Of a stretch of 64,000 nucleotides of DNA, positions 25,901 through 34,941 are shown in pieces. Source of the stretch: Watersipora subatra (lineage: Eukaryota; Bryozoa; Gymnolaemata; Cheilostomatida; Watersiporidae); contig NC_088716.1 in assembly GCF_963576615.1 (NCBI RefSeq), forward strand, positions 59,784,228 through 59,848,227. The letters run 5' to 3'. The translations under genes and the position numbers were made by a program. A model generated the notes under the pieces. The model was not told the DNA's origin. It saw only the letters and a program-made list of their open reading frames with translations, and searched no databases. How positions within the stretch are numbered: the first letter of the stretch is position 1; every line of letters starts with the position of its first letter.

Positions 25901-28900
25901 TTCACTGCTGATTGATTCGAATCGACCGTACATACCCTAAGACACTTATATTTCGCTAGTATTTAATTTCGTGAGTAGCATACAGAGTAAAATTTTGCAG
26001 CAACTTAATTTCGCAGCTCTGATGAGTGCGAAAATATAGTGATGTGAAAATAAATGCATTGGAACAAACATTAGATTCCTCAGGTCCAGTTCACCGATAA
26101 AGAAAAATTTCAAATTGCGACTAGTTTGTAATTGTGAACCGCAGGTAGAATGGCGTGGGCAAGGTCGATAATGCAATTTGATCGCTTGATGCCATTTGTT
26201 TCTTGGACTATCAACAGGCCCGTATTCCCTGGGGCGGCTGGCTGAGCCGCCCCAACTTTTTTGGGAATTTTTCACGGCTAAGTACAGTCAAACTCGGATA
26301 ACTCGCCATCGGATAAAATGTAACATTTCATCTCAAACACAAGGTTAACTCGAAAGGATTTGTTTGGTCAGTTCCAGCACAATGATAAATTGCTTCAGAT
26401 AACTTGACCTCAACATCATTTATTCGAAAATTTATTTGCCCAACGGCCAAGGACACAGTTTTTATCGCTGTAGAATATCACTTCATTCCAAGCCATAGAG
26501 ACAAACATCAACTTTTAGTAGTTCTTAGGCATCATTATTATCATCATCAGCGGCAAAATATTCTTTTTAACAACTTTTATAAAGGTTTGCAAAGGATCAA
26601 GTTTTACCAAACACCCGCTTAGCCATTGTCCCAGCAAAAGCGTAAAAACCTCTGAATGAACTTAAAATAAAATCCGCAAAATTGATCTTTGTTAAAACGC
26701 TCAAAAGAAAAAGATGTCTTTTTTCTGAGCGTTTTAACTGTCAAGTTTTGCCTATTTTAATTTTAAAACGTCTCGTCAGTCACATCACCTAAAACAAAAC
26801 AAATCTCAAAAACTAGAAAAATGTTGATATTTTCCGATAAAAAATTTTAAAACTTCGCATGAGAGGCTCGGCTGAGGCCCTACATGAGAGAAACCTGTTG
26901 GGGGCTTACACCGCCCTCTTCCACACCCATAGGTGGTCAGAACTAGTCGCCTAACATTAGCCGCCCCAACTTGCAACCAGTGAATACAGGCCTGACTATC
27001 AATGAACAAAGCTATTTAATTTCGCATTTTCGCTCATTCAATATGATAGTTTAGTTTCGCACATGAAATTTTTGCGAGAGGATGACTCCGCAAAAACGCA
27101 AAGGTTAGATGAGGCAAATACATAAGTGTCTTAGGGTAGCTAAGTTTTTTAGTGAAGGTAAAATACTTCAGCTTTGCGATCAATTATGATCATATACTGT
27201 GGCTTAGCGCAATTGGTTGACCACACAGGAATTTAAAAGTCAGTGGGACCCAAAAGAGAGTCTACTTTAACATTTTTTTGAGGGATACTGTGGGAGTCTT
27301 AGAAAGATGTATAAACATATCATCCTACCGCTGCAACTCTAAATTGTTAAAACGGTAGGATGCAAATTCGTCAGCAGTGGACAACTCCAGTCTTATTTGA
27401 AACATGAAAACACAGTATATAACATGGTATAGATACTTTGATTATTATATTTCTTATACACTGACAATACTGAATAACATGTGGCTAATATGGATCTCAC
27501 TTTAGCTCAGCTCTTTGCTGTCTGATGGATTTGCTGCTGTCACTGACTACCTGCTATGTCCCTCGCTCCATAAACTCAGGTATTTGTATACACTTGTCTG
27601 CTGATACCTTATAGGGAGTTACTGGGTGAGATACAGAGCACCTCACAAAAGTCAAACTCCTTTGGGCAAATCCATTCTCTCCTATGAACGCTTAACACTA
27701 GATCCAACATCTGAAGCGACGAAATGTCTGACGGACAATCCTTGCGTGGCTCTCAACTGTCCTTTTAGTACAGCTCCTGGTTGGAGGTGTATACCAATCT
27801 CTTCACTGCACTCCACTTCCTACCATAGTACTGAGATTTCTCTGCTCAGGTTAGTGTTTATATGAGACTAGACAAATGCCCGGCATTGCCCGGGTACTAA
27901 AAATCTTTGCACTGAAGATTTATTTTTAATTAACATATAACAGCAGTTGCCATTATAACTTTCCAATTTCATATCATGAAAAAAGTGTTTCATACAGGTT
28001 AAGTAAATTAAGAAAAAATAAAGCAAGTGTTACGATTTTTCCAACTTTGTCAAACAACTGTAACTTTCAAATGTGCAGGTCAAATAAATAGAGAAATCAA
28101 ATAGAACAACAGTAATAATGTTTGAATATAATTGTGAAATAATTAGCAGGTAATGGCTAAATTAAGTCTGTTTTGCTATGATTACTAAAAAAAAGTATTT
28201 GGTGATGATACATTTAATACGAACTTGAAAAAAAAAATAAAAATTCTGAATGTGTTGAATTATTAATAAAAATTAGTGTATAGAAGTGTGTGTATAATAA
28301 AGGTTACCGTTGCAGCAGAAGCTATCCATCAAAACTTTGAATACGGCGATAATGGTACAAAATTAAAAATGAGATGGCGAACTGTTCTTATCTGGTACTT
28401 TTTCTGACCGAATGGAGAGAGAATGTAGAAGCTATTCCTACTCGAGATAATACAAATGTTCATAAGAAAAGTATTTTGCTTTGACATACTTAACAACCGA
28501 ACCCTAGGAAAACCCAGAAAATGAGTGTAACAGTATATTTGAAATTGAAATGGCACATTTTAAAATTACAAATTAAAAAATGGGTAATGGTAGCAAAAAT
28601 TTAGTTTTCAAAAATTTTAAACAAAATAACAAATGCAAAAAGTAATATTAAGCAATAATTAAAAGTGTGCGATTAGCACATGCAATCGCGCAAAAAGATA
28701 CTGAGTACCGACATGTGTATATGGTACGAGCGAGGAACACGATATGAACGGCTTAGCCTTGTGGTTAGGTGCACCTGTTTACAAACTTGTATTTGCAGTT
28801 TTTGTGATTTCTAAACCAACTCAAAGCGGATTTTTCGTTCGTATATTTTAATTGCTTTTGCTGGAAACGACGACGACGACAGGCGACGACAGGCGACGAC

Positions 28901-31900
28901 ATAATTAATCCTGCTTACCAATCTGTTTCAACTACTGATGCAATAAAAATGTTTTTGAAAGTGCTTATTTTATTTTAAAGCGGACTAGACAAACACGGAC
29001 TAATCTTGTTTATTAATCTACTTTGATGTAATGTAGTAAAACAGCTAACTTAATATAAATGCCTTTGAAAAGGCTGCTACTACTGGAATCTCATATACTG
29101 CCTATTAACTACCTCGTGAACCCCTTAGCACTCTTGTCATACAGGTTTTAACAGACTCTTTAAGTGAGCCTGACTAGGGGACTTTATACCCTTGATGAAT
29201 TTATGAGTTGTGGCTGTTAGGCAACCTCTATGCCTTGATGAATCTATCAGCAAACATTATGACTGTAGAGGAAGCAACATTAGTGAGCATTTCATAGCCT
29301 ACAGCTACATGGCCGGAGATTCTCTCAACGGGCGTACTCTAGTCTTACCTCCTTCGCCGCTGTACCAGAAAGATTACAGAACTTCAGGAATTAAATGTAA
29401 TGAACAAACTTGCAATTCTGAAGGCTGTTCTTGCACTCATGTACAAAGTCTACCTCCAAATGTAAGTCACATGACTGTAGCGAACACATTGCTTTTTTCT
29501 TAAAAGGCTGGTCTTTGTTGACAGATGCATGAACGCCGATTTAAATATTACAGCAAATCATACAGATAGTCGTCGTGCATCATGTACTTAAACATTTCAT
29601 TCACACTTGGCACATGCACGGATACAGATTTGCTGTGTTGAGAGTTGTCTACCCACCAAAAGATGACAAATCTGGACTTATCATGTCAACACGTGAGTCT
29701 TTTATGCCTTTTATGGAAAGCAAGCGGCGCATAATCCATACGCAGGACATACAAGTTTCCCTGACACAATCCTTTTAGGCTCCACAGACTGTTCCTTTTG
29801 GGTCAGTAGCTAGAAACACATTTATGCAGACAATAGTCTTACAAATCACATTTATTCTGGGTTTTTTTTCATGCAACATTGGGATGGTAGTATAAGCGGA
29901 ACATAAGGGAACCCATTATTAAGAAATAGAACAGATGTTCTACTCGTACTAACATACCAGCATCGACTTTACATCAGCATCAGGAAACTTAGAATAAATG
30001 GGGTATTGCCTGGGACTAACATACAGTAGTTGATAGTGCTAGTTTCTTATGTACGCTCTTCTTAATGGAATTACTATAAGTTTGACATTTTCTTGTAATG
30101 TATGAAACAATTATTAGCTTAACTCTCCAAAAAATTTGAATTTGAAGGTTTTAAAGTTTTTCCTTGCTTATATAAAAGAATGAGATTGTTTTGTTAGTTT
30201 TGAGAGGTTTACTTGTCTCTCATGATATCTGAGGATTATTAGCTACTTTATGGCTCAACACTAGCTTGCTTCAACTAGACTTTCATTTGACATATTATTT
30301 CAATGTGTAGACAACTCTAAAACTATGGACCTGAATTCCTTCATCATTTCAGAAAAATATTCATTTTTGGATGAAAAGTCTGAAGAGCTAAAAACAAAAA
30401 ACAACACATCAATATTAATTAACAAACTGTATAAAAATTTGTACATGTGTGATATATACTATATAAACTAGATATTAAGTTACTATTAAATTATTAAAAT
30501 GTAAGTTGAATATAATTTAAAAAGCATTATAGTACTCTCATTCCTTAAAGGCTATGAAAGTCTTAATCTAGTAGTTACTATTCTTTGTGATATCGCTAAG
30601 ATACTATGAGCATAGTTATGCCTTCCAGAATCTTTACAAACTAAAGGTACTAATTATATGCATGGTATAATCAGCTGCACTTAGAGTAGTTTGTTGAAAA
30701 CAATAAATATATTTATTAATAACTAGCAGTAGGACCAGCGATGCCTGCATTTCTTTCATGTGCATTCAGATGTTTGGATGTTTAGAGGCAGGTGGTTGTT
30801 TAGTAGGTTGGTTTTCAGAAACCAGGCGGAGTTCTGAAACCAAAAATTCTCGGCAAAATGATGGAAGGCATGGAGCATATGAATGTGAAATTTAGATGAG
30901 ATGAGGCAAAAATGTAAAAACGTGTGTGCACACTGATGGACACACACGCGCAGACATTAACAGCCACACAGACACACAATGACAAACAGACGAACAGACA
31001 GACACAATGACAAACAGACAAACAGACAGACACACAATGACAAACAAACAGACAGACACACAATGACGAACAGACGAACAGACAGACACAATGACAAACA
31101 GACGAACAGGCAGACACAATGACAAACTGACAAACATACAGACACAATGACAAACAAACGAACAGACAGACACACAATGACAAACAAACAGTCAGACACA
31201 ATGACAAGCAAATGAACAGGTAGTGGTTGTATGCAATTTGTTCATATCACGTAAGTTGAATTAAATTGGAAACCTGTAATTGTCATGTGAAAAACAAAGA
31301 AACAAACCATAAAAGATCTTGCAACCTTTAATTGAAGTGAAATAAACACTTAGCATAGATAAACTAAGAAGTGAGAATAAGCAAAGCAAATAGTCTCAGA
31401 GGAAGAGGCTCCTCTAAAAACCTGAGAGACTTTATGAGTTTAAAGATCAACTAGGTGGTTATTAACATTTTCATTCATACTAATTTGTACTTTAAACAGT
31501 TAACAGGGACATTACCTGCTCCAATCATTTCTGTCATGATGCTCGCTGGATAAACTCAACACTCGGAGATGTGGCGGTAGACAGACCACCCTTAAAGGAT
31601 ACCGTGCTAATCCCTGTAGGTGGTTACGCTATTATAAGAGTATTCACAGACAACCCTGGCTACTGGATGGCTCATTGTCACCAGGCGGAGCATCTGCATG
31701 AGGGTAAGACAATTCCTTAAATAGGTATCTTTAGAGATATTCTCTAACAAAGGAGTTTATAAAAGCAGTTTTTTTCTATTTTATTGCTTGTATTGAAATG
31801 CAATGATGCCTCAACACTATAGGCATGACTTACCTACATGTGTAGAATGAGTTATAGACCTTTAGAGTGTGAAGAGCAAACATGTCATTTAGAAATATCT

Positions 31901-32049
31901 CAGTGTGGCATAAATTGAATTGAGAAGAATGAAATAAGATTTGACTTGTAGGCATGGCTATGATCTATGACATTGCTGGAGAAACAGTAGATGTTCCTAA
32001 TGGATTTCCTGGTTGTGGAGATTTCTTGCTTAATGAGACCGCCTTTTAA
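10629..32049 (+). CDS. Laccase-like multicopper oxidase gene A (12 exons)
   Basis: Exons: 10629-10912, 15379-15502, 16513-16677, 20812-20957, 23766-23977, 24569-24753, 25348-25480, 27615-27849, 29269-29461, 29554-29692, 31500-31703, 31952-32049. Their sum is 2118 nt, 705 aa plus stop, with all phases compatible. Copper ligands by residue: HWH 208-210, HSH 252-254, H576/H579/H581 in HTWHMHG, then H664-C665-H666, H670 and M675 as axial residue. These are the ten histidines and one cysteine of a complete T1/T2/T3 site. Laccase-type oxidases couple one-electron oxidation of phenols or catechols to reduction of O2 to water; a signal peptide implies secretion. Met at the axial site usually goes with lower redox potential (family knowledge). 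The N-terminal exon is unlike that of gene B. Exon 4 ends in a tandem array of its own donor. Confidence 0.88.
11140..11310 (-). mobile_element. SINE-like repeat with GGACAAACAGACG tail
   Basis: The minus strand has a tRNA-like head region with GTGTTTGAATCTCACATG (B box-like) and a tail of GATGGACAAACAGACGGACA. The same kind of tail ends the copies at 38470-38660, 45180-45345 and 49490-49650. Confidence 0.5.
11806..13036. repeat. Highly homogeneous 25-bp tandem array
   Basis: The unit is AATTTTAAGACATAAAGAGA plus GATAT, about 49 copies in a row. Only a handful of single-base variants are visible (for example near 12529 and 12804, and in the first two units), far fewer than in the other arrays in the window. 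Confidence 0.97.
13310..13500. repeat. 28-bp minisatellite
   Basis: About seven degenerate copies of TACTTACTCTACATACATGT plus GTACTAAA. Confidence 0.85.
14010..14680 (+). repeat. Copy of the CCGGGTA-ended interspersed repeat
   Basis: Shares with 27866-28570 (opposite strand) a body of about 600 bp, including TTGATGGATAGTTTCAGGTG, ATACACACACTTCTATGCAA and the terminal TTACCCGGACAATTCTGGG. No open frame is preserved between copies. Confidence 0.7.
15379..15502 (+). CDS. Gene A exon 2
   Basis: Acceptor TTTTAG, donor GTAAGT after TGG (phase 0). Encodes [17 protein letters not shown] and ends NSGVQW; it aligns with gene B exon 1 (RLADKNVHNFTFVLTWE, DGVQW). This is the N-terminal segment before cupredoxin domain 1. 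Confidence 0.85.
15503..16512 (+). other. Intron 2 of gene A
   Basis: Contains a 25-bp minisatellite (15930-16160); otherwise nothing recognised. Confidence 0.7.
15930..16160. repeat. 25-bp minisatellite
   Basis: About nine degenerate copies of GAACAATAGCCTGTGTACCC plus TTTAT. Confidence 0.85.
16513..16677 (+). CDS. Gene A exon 3 (start of cupredoxin domain 1)
   Basis: 55 codons, both splice phases 0. Contains [19 protein letters not shown], the family's INGQ-PGP-I signature, then EVPLGAT. Same length as gene B 39046-39210. Confidence 0.9.
16807..17622. repeat. 46-bp minisatellite with hairpin in each unit
   Basis: The unit is ATAGATGCAATATACTCAGC plus TAGCATGTTAGTAGTCTAAC plus AGAATC, about 18 copies. 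Each has the inverted repeat TGTTAG-TAGT-CTAACA. Confidence 0.95.
18262..18420 (+). mobile_element. tRNA-derived SINE-like repeat
   Basis: A-box-like region GTAATGGATAGCACACC and B box GGTTTCGAGTTC about 30 bp apart, followed by a non-tRNA body and an AT-rich tail. Confidence 0.55.
19938..20453 (+). pseudogene. Broken transposon-like ORF with paired CxxC motifs
   Basis: A frame starting at 19938 ([19 protein letters not shown]) has stops near 20031 and 20106 and then a frameshift near 20260. After that it continues [20 protein letters not shown] and [13 protein letters not shown] to a stop near 20454. The RNxF...CxxC...CxxC layout resembles the N-terminal zinc-binding region of Helitron helicase proteins. 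I call it Helitron-like with low certainty; only a short decayed piece remains and no helicase motif is present. Confidence 0.35.
20812..20957 (+). CDS. Gene A exon 4 (IHWHG copper motif)
   Basis: Acceptor CTGTAG, donor AA|GTACTT (phase 2). Encodes [19 protein letters not shown], with the first T2/T3 histidine pair, and ends [13 protein letters not shown]. Its last 27 nt and donor are the first unit of the 40-bp tandem array that follows. Confidence 0.92.
20931..21490 (+). repeat. 40-bp tandem array made from the end of exon 4 and its splice donor
   Basis: Fourteen units in exact 40-bp register. The first (20931-20970) is the last 27 nt of coding exon 4 plus donor GTACTTAG. The other 13 repeat it as CAGCACCTTCACTTATAA then GTACTTAGATAAA. 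Every unit keeps TATAA|GTACT. Variation is confined to a few positions (CAGC/CGGC, ACATTC/ACCTTC, CTTAG/CTCAG). Confidence 0.97.
22030..23475. repeat. 38-bp minisatellite in intron 4 of gene A
   Basis: The unit is GAATATGTGATGATATATTG plus GTTATTGTGTTATACCCT. About 27 regular copies are followed from about 23050 by a variant subfamily (GATGACTTGATTGCTG) and then degenerate units to about 23475. An ordered block of 570 bp (15 units) is duplicated: 22161 and 22731 start the same series of variants. Confidence 0.95.
23766..23977 (+). CDS. Gene A exon 5 (WYHSH copper motif)
   Basis: Acceptor TTGACAG, donor C|GTGAGT (phase 1). Encodes [20 protein letters not shown], the second T3/T2 pair, then the link to domain 2. 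The middle of the exon is nearly identical to gene B while both ends diverge. Confidence 0.93.
24230..24370. repeat. AT-rich simple sequence
   Basis: Alternating TATA/ATAT tracts in intron 5 of gene A, with no other structure. Confidence 0.8.
24569..24753 (+). CDS. Gene A exon 6 (domain 2)
   Basis: Acceptor TTTGGCAG, weak donor GTAGTC shared with gene B (GTAGAT). Encodes [14 protein letters not shown] and [15 protein letters not shown], typical of cupredoxin domain 2. I count 7 differences from gene B in 185 nt. Confidence 0.92.
25348..25480 (+). CDS. Gene A exon 7 (domain 2)
   Basis: Acceptor CTTTTCAG, donor G|GTGAAG (phase 1). Encodes [20 protein letters not shown] and [13 protein letters not shown], the conserved end of domain 2. 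It is clearly more diverged from gene B than exon 6. Confidence 0.92.
25933..27138. mobile_element. Non-autonomous inverted-repeat element (outer)
   Basis: Starts TACCCTAAGACACTTAT and ends with its exact inverse ATAAGTGTCTTAGGGTA, a 17-bp perfect terminal inverted repeat. Both ends continue into similar TTAATTTCGC/GCGAAAATA and TTTCGCAC/GCAAAAACGC sequence. It has no transposase frame. It is interrupted by the hAT-like element at 26215-26994; without that insert it would be about 420 bp, a normal MITE size. Confidence 0.75.
26215..26994. mobile_element. hAT-like non-autonomous element with 8-bp target duplication
   Basis: Termini CAGGCCCGTATTCCCTGG and its near inverse CCAGTGAATACAGGCCTG are flanked on both sides by ACTATCAA (26207-26214 and 26995-27002). 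CAG-starting ends with an 8-bp duplication are the mark of hAT transposons. Inside are GGGGCGGC/GCCGCCCC stretches near both ends and no complete transposase. Confidence 0.8.
27615..27849 (+). CDS. Gene A exon 8 (linker to domain 3)
   Basis: Acceptor CCTTATAG, donor AG|GTTAGT (phase 2). Encodes [18 protein letters not shown] and a cysteine-bearing segment ([16 protein letters not shown]) matched in gene B. Confidence 0.92.
27866..28570 (-). repeat. Copy of the CCGGGTA-ended interspersed repeat
   Basis: In minus orientation it ends TACCCGGGCAATGCCGGGCA then TTTGTCTAGT. The body aligns with 14010-14680. It sits directly after exon 8 of gene A. Confidence 0.75.
28745..28905 (+). mobile_element. 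SINE-like repeat with GACGAC tail
   Basis: TTAGCCTTGTGGTTAGGTGCACC resembles a tRNA A-box region. The B box is degenerate, and the end carries CGACGACAGG repeats. Confidence 0.35.
29269..29461 (+). CDS. Gene A exon 9
   Basis: Acceptor GACTGTAG, donor GTAAGT (phase 0). Encodes [18 protein letters not shown], then a cysteine-rich stretch ([16 protein letters not shown]) likely to form disulfides outside the cell. Confidence 0.9.
29554..29692 (+). CDS. Gene A exon 10 (HTWHMHG copper motif)
   Basis: Acceptor ATTACAG, donor C|GTGAGT (phase 1). Encodes [18 protein letters not shown] with the T1, T2 and T3 histidines. A second AG 12 nt downstream (before 29566) could give a four-residue-shorter form; the longer form matches gene B. 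Confidence 0.9.
29693..31499 (+). other. Intron 10 of gene A
   Basis: Contains the AGACA-rich minisatellite at 30955-31215. The rest is AT-rich with no recognised feature. Confidence 0.6.
30955..31215. repeat. Minisatellite of AATGACAAACAGACGAACAG type
   Basis: About nine copies of a 24-32 bp unit built from GACAAACAGAC and GACACACAATG. The unit resembles the tail of the SINE-like repeats, so it may have grown from one. Confidence 0.85.
31500..31703 (+). CDS. Gene A exon 11 (HCH copper motif)
   Basis: Acceptor TTTAAACAG, donor G|GTAAGA (phase 1). Encodes [16 protein letters not shown] with the T1 cysteine and three histidines. I count 7 differences from gene B in 204 nt, and identity continues into the intron for a few bases. 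Confidence 0.95.
31952..32049 (+). CDS. Gene A exon 12 (C-terminus)
   Basis: Acceptor GACTTGTAG; starts with the axial Met (GMAMIYDI) and ends FLLNETAF then TAA. Five residues longer than gene B and much more diverged than exon 11. Confidence 0.88.
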
Positions 32050-32806
32050 CCGAGTTGAAATTTCAGAATATGAATATGGGCAATTTTCTATATTAGAAAT
32101 ATCATTCTATTCTGATTTTTTCTTCTTTAACATAAGCATTATTCGAAAATTATCCTAAATTATCCAGTCCTGCATTGTAAAATGTATCATCTGGCTTTAC
32201 TAACATACAGTGAGTAAATTTACGTCAGATGTATCATTGCAGACTTCAACGCTGCGCATCATGTAATGAATTTTATAAACATAAAACATCTACCAAGTTT
32301 TTAACAGACCTATTATAACCTGTGAAACAATTTCTCATCACAAGCATAATCACTTATATAAATACTTAAAAGCATTTCCTTTGAATATGTATTTCAAAAA
32401 CTATTGTATGATGAACCTTGCCTTTTCATGTTACAAACACAAAGAGAGGTTAACTCCTACTAAATAGGTAATCATATCTAGTGAGAAGCAGAAATATTCA
32501 AATGAAAGATGCAGTGATCGGATGATTATTCCCAGCTTTTAATATCTATTACTGTAACTGTAAAATGACAATATATTCTAAATACAACTTTAAAAATAAA
32601 TAATAATATAAACAATTACGATAAGTAATGAAATACTAGGTAATCTTCATATAACCATCAACCACTACATGAATAATGTAACAAGCTGCATGATTGGATG
32701 ACTCCTTTGATTTACACTTTCCAGTGACTAGTTAGGTACTTGTAGCTATTTTTCAAAAGCTCTTATAAAACCTTTAGATTACCTAAGTTCGGTGCTTTTT
32801 AGAATG

Positions 32807-32850
32807 GTGAGGAGAGAGCAGTGGTGCATTCATACCTGCTCTCTCCTTAC
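32807..32850. other. Perfect-like hairpin
   Basis: GTGAGGAGAGAGCAG, a 14-nt loop, then CTGCTCTCTCCTTAC; the stem is 15 bp with one G-T wobble. It could be a small structured RNA or a transposon scar. Confidence 0.6.
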
Positions 32851-33210
32851 TATAGAATCGTGAGTGACTAGGCTCTAGAAAAGCTTTACTACTTGCAGTA
32901 CATTGCTGTTTTGTCTATGCGAGTCATCTCAACCTGTTGTAGAATAAGTGTTTTTGCAAGCACCTACAACCTATGGATAAATATGTGAAATACATAAAGC
33001 GCTGTAAGGAATGTTACCAGCAGAGAAAACATGAATAACATTCTTTTTGGTTTATCCTAAAAGTTATGCATATTACTGCTTATCAGGGAAGTCGGGTCCC
33101 TTGTCTACTTGTTAAGCCAGTAAAAGGCAGCTATGTAAACTACATAGCTAGCATAGCACAGCAGCAATTATACAAGAGCAGGTTACAGTAGTGTGGCAGG
33201 TAAGCTGCTA

Positions 33211-33609
33211 AAGTCTGGTTTCTATATGATAGCACGAGGCGCGCATCAAGGCTCACAACGTCGTGCGTAGGCTGGCTGTGATGGGGAAACGTCAACGCAC
33301 GACGATCGTGCGATGTGCATACCCTGATCGCAAGGATCCAACAGAATGGATCCTTGCGATGAGTGCGCACAATGATGTATCCCACAATACACCGCTCGAC
33401 CTTTTCAACCTATCCCACAATTCAAACAGAGGGCCGTTTTCCGAAGAGCTCGATCTCTCTAACAAAAAAGTAAGGAAATTATCCACCCTGTCCAATGCAA
33501 GCATGGCTCCTCCGCGCCATGGAAACACTGCATCGCAGCCCAAGAAATGCATTGCACCCAATCACTAGGTAGCGCACAATCATTGCGTTGTCATATGGAA
33601 ACCAGGCTT
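33211..33609. mobile_element. MITE with AAGYCTGGTTTCYATATG ends
   Basis: Starts AAGTCTGGTTTCTATATG and ends CATATGGAAACCAGGCTT, inverse of each other with few mismatches. The inside is more GC-rich than the surroundings (CGTCGTGCG, CGATCGTGCG). A relative with similar ends is at 43652-43994. Confidence 0.7.
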
Positions 33610-34644
33610 TAATAAGCATAAGCTCTTATAGGAAGTTGTCCACTCCTGCAGCAGATAGCAAAGAAATAACTCCTAGGCTTTTTCCTCTACGAAGGTCAAA
33701 ATTTGGACAAAGTAGAGACCTGAAGAGAAGAACTTCAACATTGTATGGACGTACACTTGACACTCAGCTCCACATTTTACTTGGAGCCAAACTGAGCTGC
33801 CGAGTTGCAGTTACCTCATCTTTGTGGTAGCAAAACTCCTAAATGTTTAGAAGAAATTGCCTGCCGCATATGCATGCAATTAGAAAGTGATTTTAAGGTG
33901 TTTCAGAACACAAATATGGCAAACTTAAAATTTCTCTCTCCTCGCAGGACCATCATATAAGCAGTCAACAAATGGCTAGTGTGGTTTATTAAAGCAATCA
34001 TAAATTTCCAAATTGATATGCATGTATTTTCACCAATGCTGGCTTTAAGGATTAGTTTCTAGTCATGTAACAAAGGGGGTGTTGCATGATACATTACATA
34101 ATACAATGCAAACCACAGCTTTTTATTCATTGATAACACTAGTTGACCTTGAACCTTGACCTTGAACAATTTAAATTATTTATTACTATTTTATATCTTT
34201 TAATGGTTTCTTTTTAATGAAATAACTATGCTAGAACAGCTTTAGCAAACTAATTTTGTAGTTTTGAAATTTTCTTGACTTTAAAATTGTATAAACTCTT
34301 TAATAAAATAATAAGATTACAAAATTAAACTATTCGTTATATTTTTCTAGTCTATTTAACAAAAAGAACTCACAAGTCATAATAATTCCTAACTTATTCT
34401 TTGACTGTATGTAATATTAGGTCAACCTTTGTAATGTTCAGGATGCGAACACATTGATTAAATGATTTTATGTTTTAGCTTCATTTTTAACATCGTATAC
34501 TTTTAGACGGCAACAGTACAAGTTTGTTATAATAGATGCATGATGGGAGTAAGAGAAGACAACTATATTAGAATCATATAAAATCATAGATGGGAACATG
34601 CTTAGTATTAAGAGCTGTTATATATACATACGTCACTACCTTAA

Positions 34645-34705
34645 ACCAAAGTGGGCGTGTCTATGCCAATACTCACCTAAGTGGGTGTGGCATAGAGTAT
34701 AAATA
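34645..34705 (+). promoter_or_regulatory. Promoter of oxidase gene B
   Basis: TATAAATA at 34698-34705 lies 66-73 bp upstream of the ATG, with a likely start near 34728. Just upstream are two direct copies of a GTGGGYGTG box (AAAGTGGGCGTG and TAAGTGGGTGTG, about 30 bp apart), the type of site bound by Sp/KLF zinc-finger proteins. Confidence 0.55.
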
Positions 34706-34770
34706 TTCATTGTGAAGGTGCAACTTTCACATTAAGACTGAACATAGTGTATCATTGGCTATATTTAAAG

Positions 34771-34941
34771 ATGCCTCATTTACTACTGCTGAGCTGTTTG
34801 TCTCTCAGCGCTTTTGGTTTTTTGCTGGAAGAGCCATCTTATCGAGATTCTAGACTCGCTGACAAAAATGTTCACAACTTCACCTTTGTGCTGACTTGGG
34901 AGCAGTCTATGCTCTACACGGATAAAGATGGAGTTCAATGG
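34771..34941 (+). CDS. Gene B exon 1 (signal peptide, N-terminus)
   Basis: Leader MPHLLLLSCLSLSAFG runs straight into LLEEPSYRDSRLADKNVHNF, with no intron at the place where gene A has intron 1. Donor GTAGGC after TGG, phase 0. Confidence 0.9.

Larger units (their letters stand above)
25481..27614 (+). other. Intron 7 of gene A
   Basis: Largely occupied by the nested inverted-repeat elements at 25933-27138. The flanks hold nothing recognised. Confidence 0.7.
32050..34697. other. Intergenic region between oxidase genes A and B
   Basis: Begins with the 3' UTR of gene A; candidate AATAAA near 32596. It holds a 15-bp-stem hairpin (32807-32850) and a GC-richer inverted-repeat element (33211-33609). 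Nothing else is recognised. Confidence 0.6.

Noticed and set aside
30815..31211. Minus-strand open frames with [12 protein letters not shown] repeats that look like membrane or cysteine-rich proteins
   Set aside because: They are translations of the AGACA/CAATG minisatellite and occur in three frames.
33140..33830. Overlapping open frames on both strands
   Set aside because: They lie across a GC-richer MITE with inverted ends and show no family resemblance.
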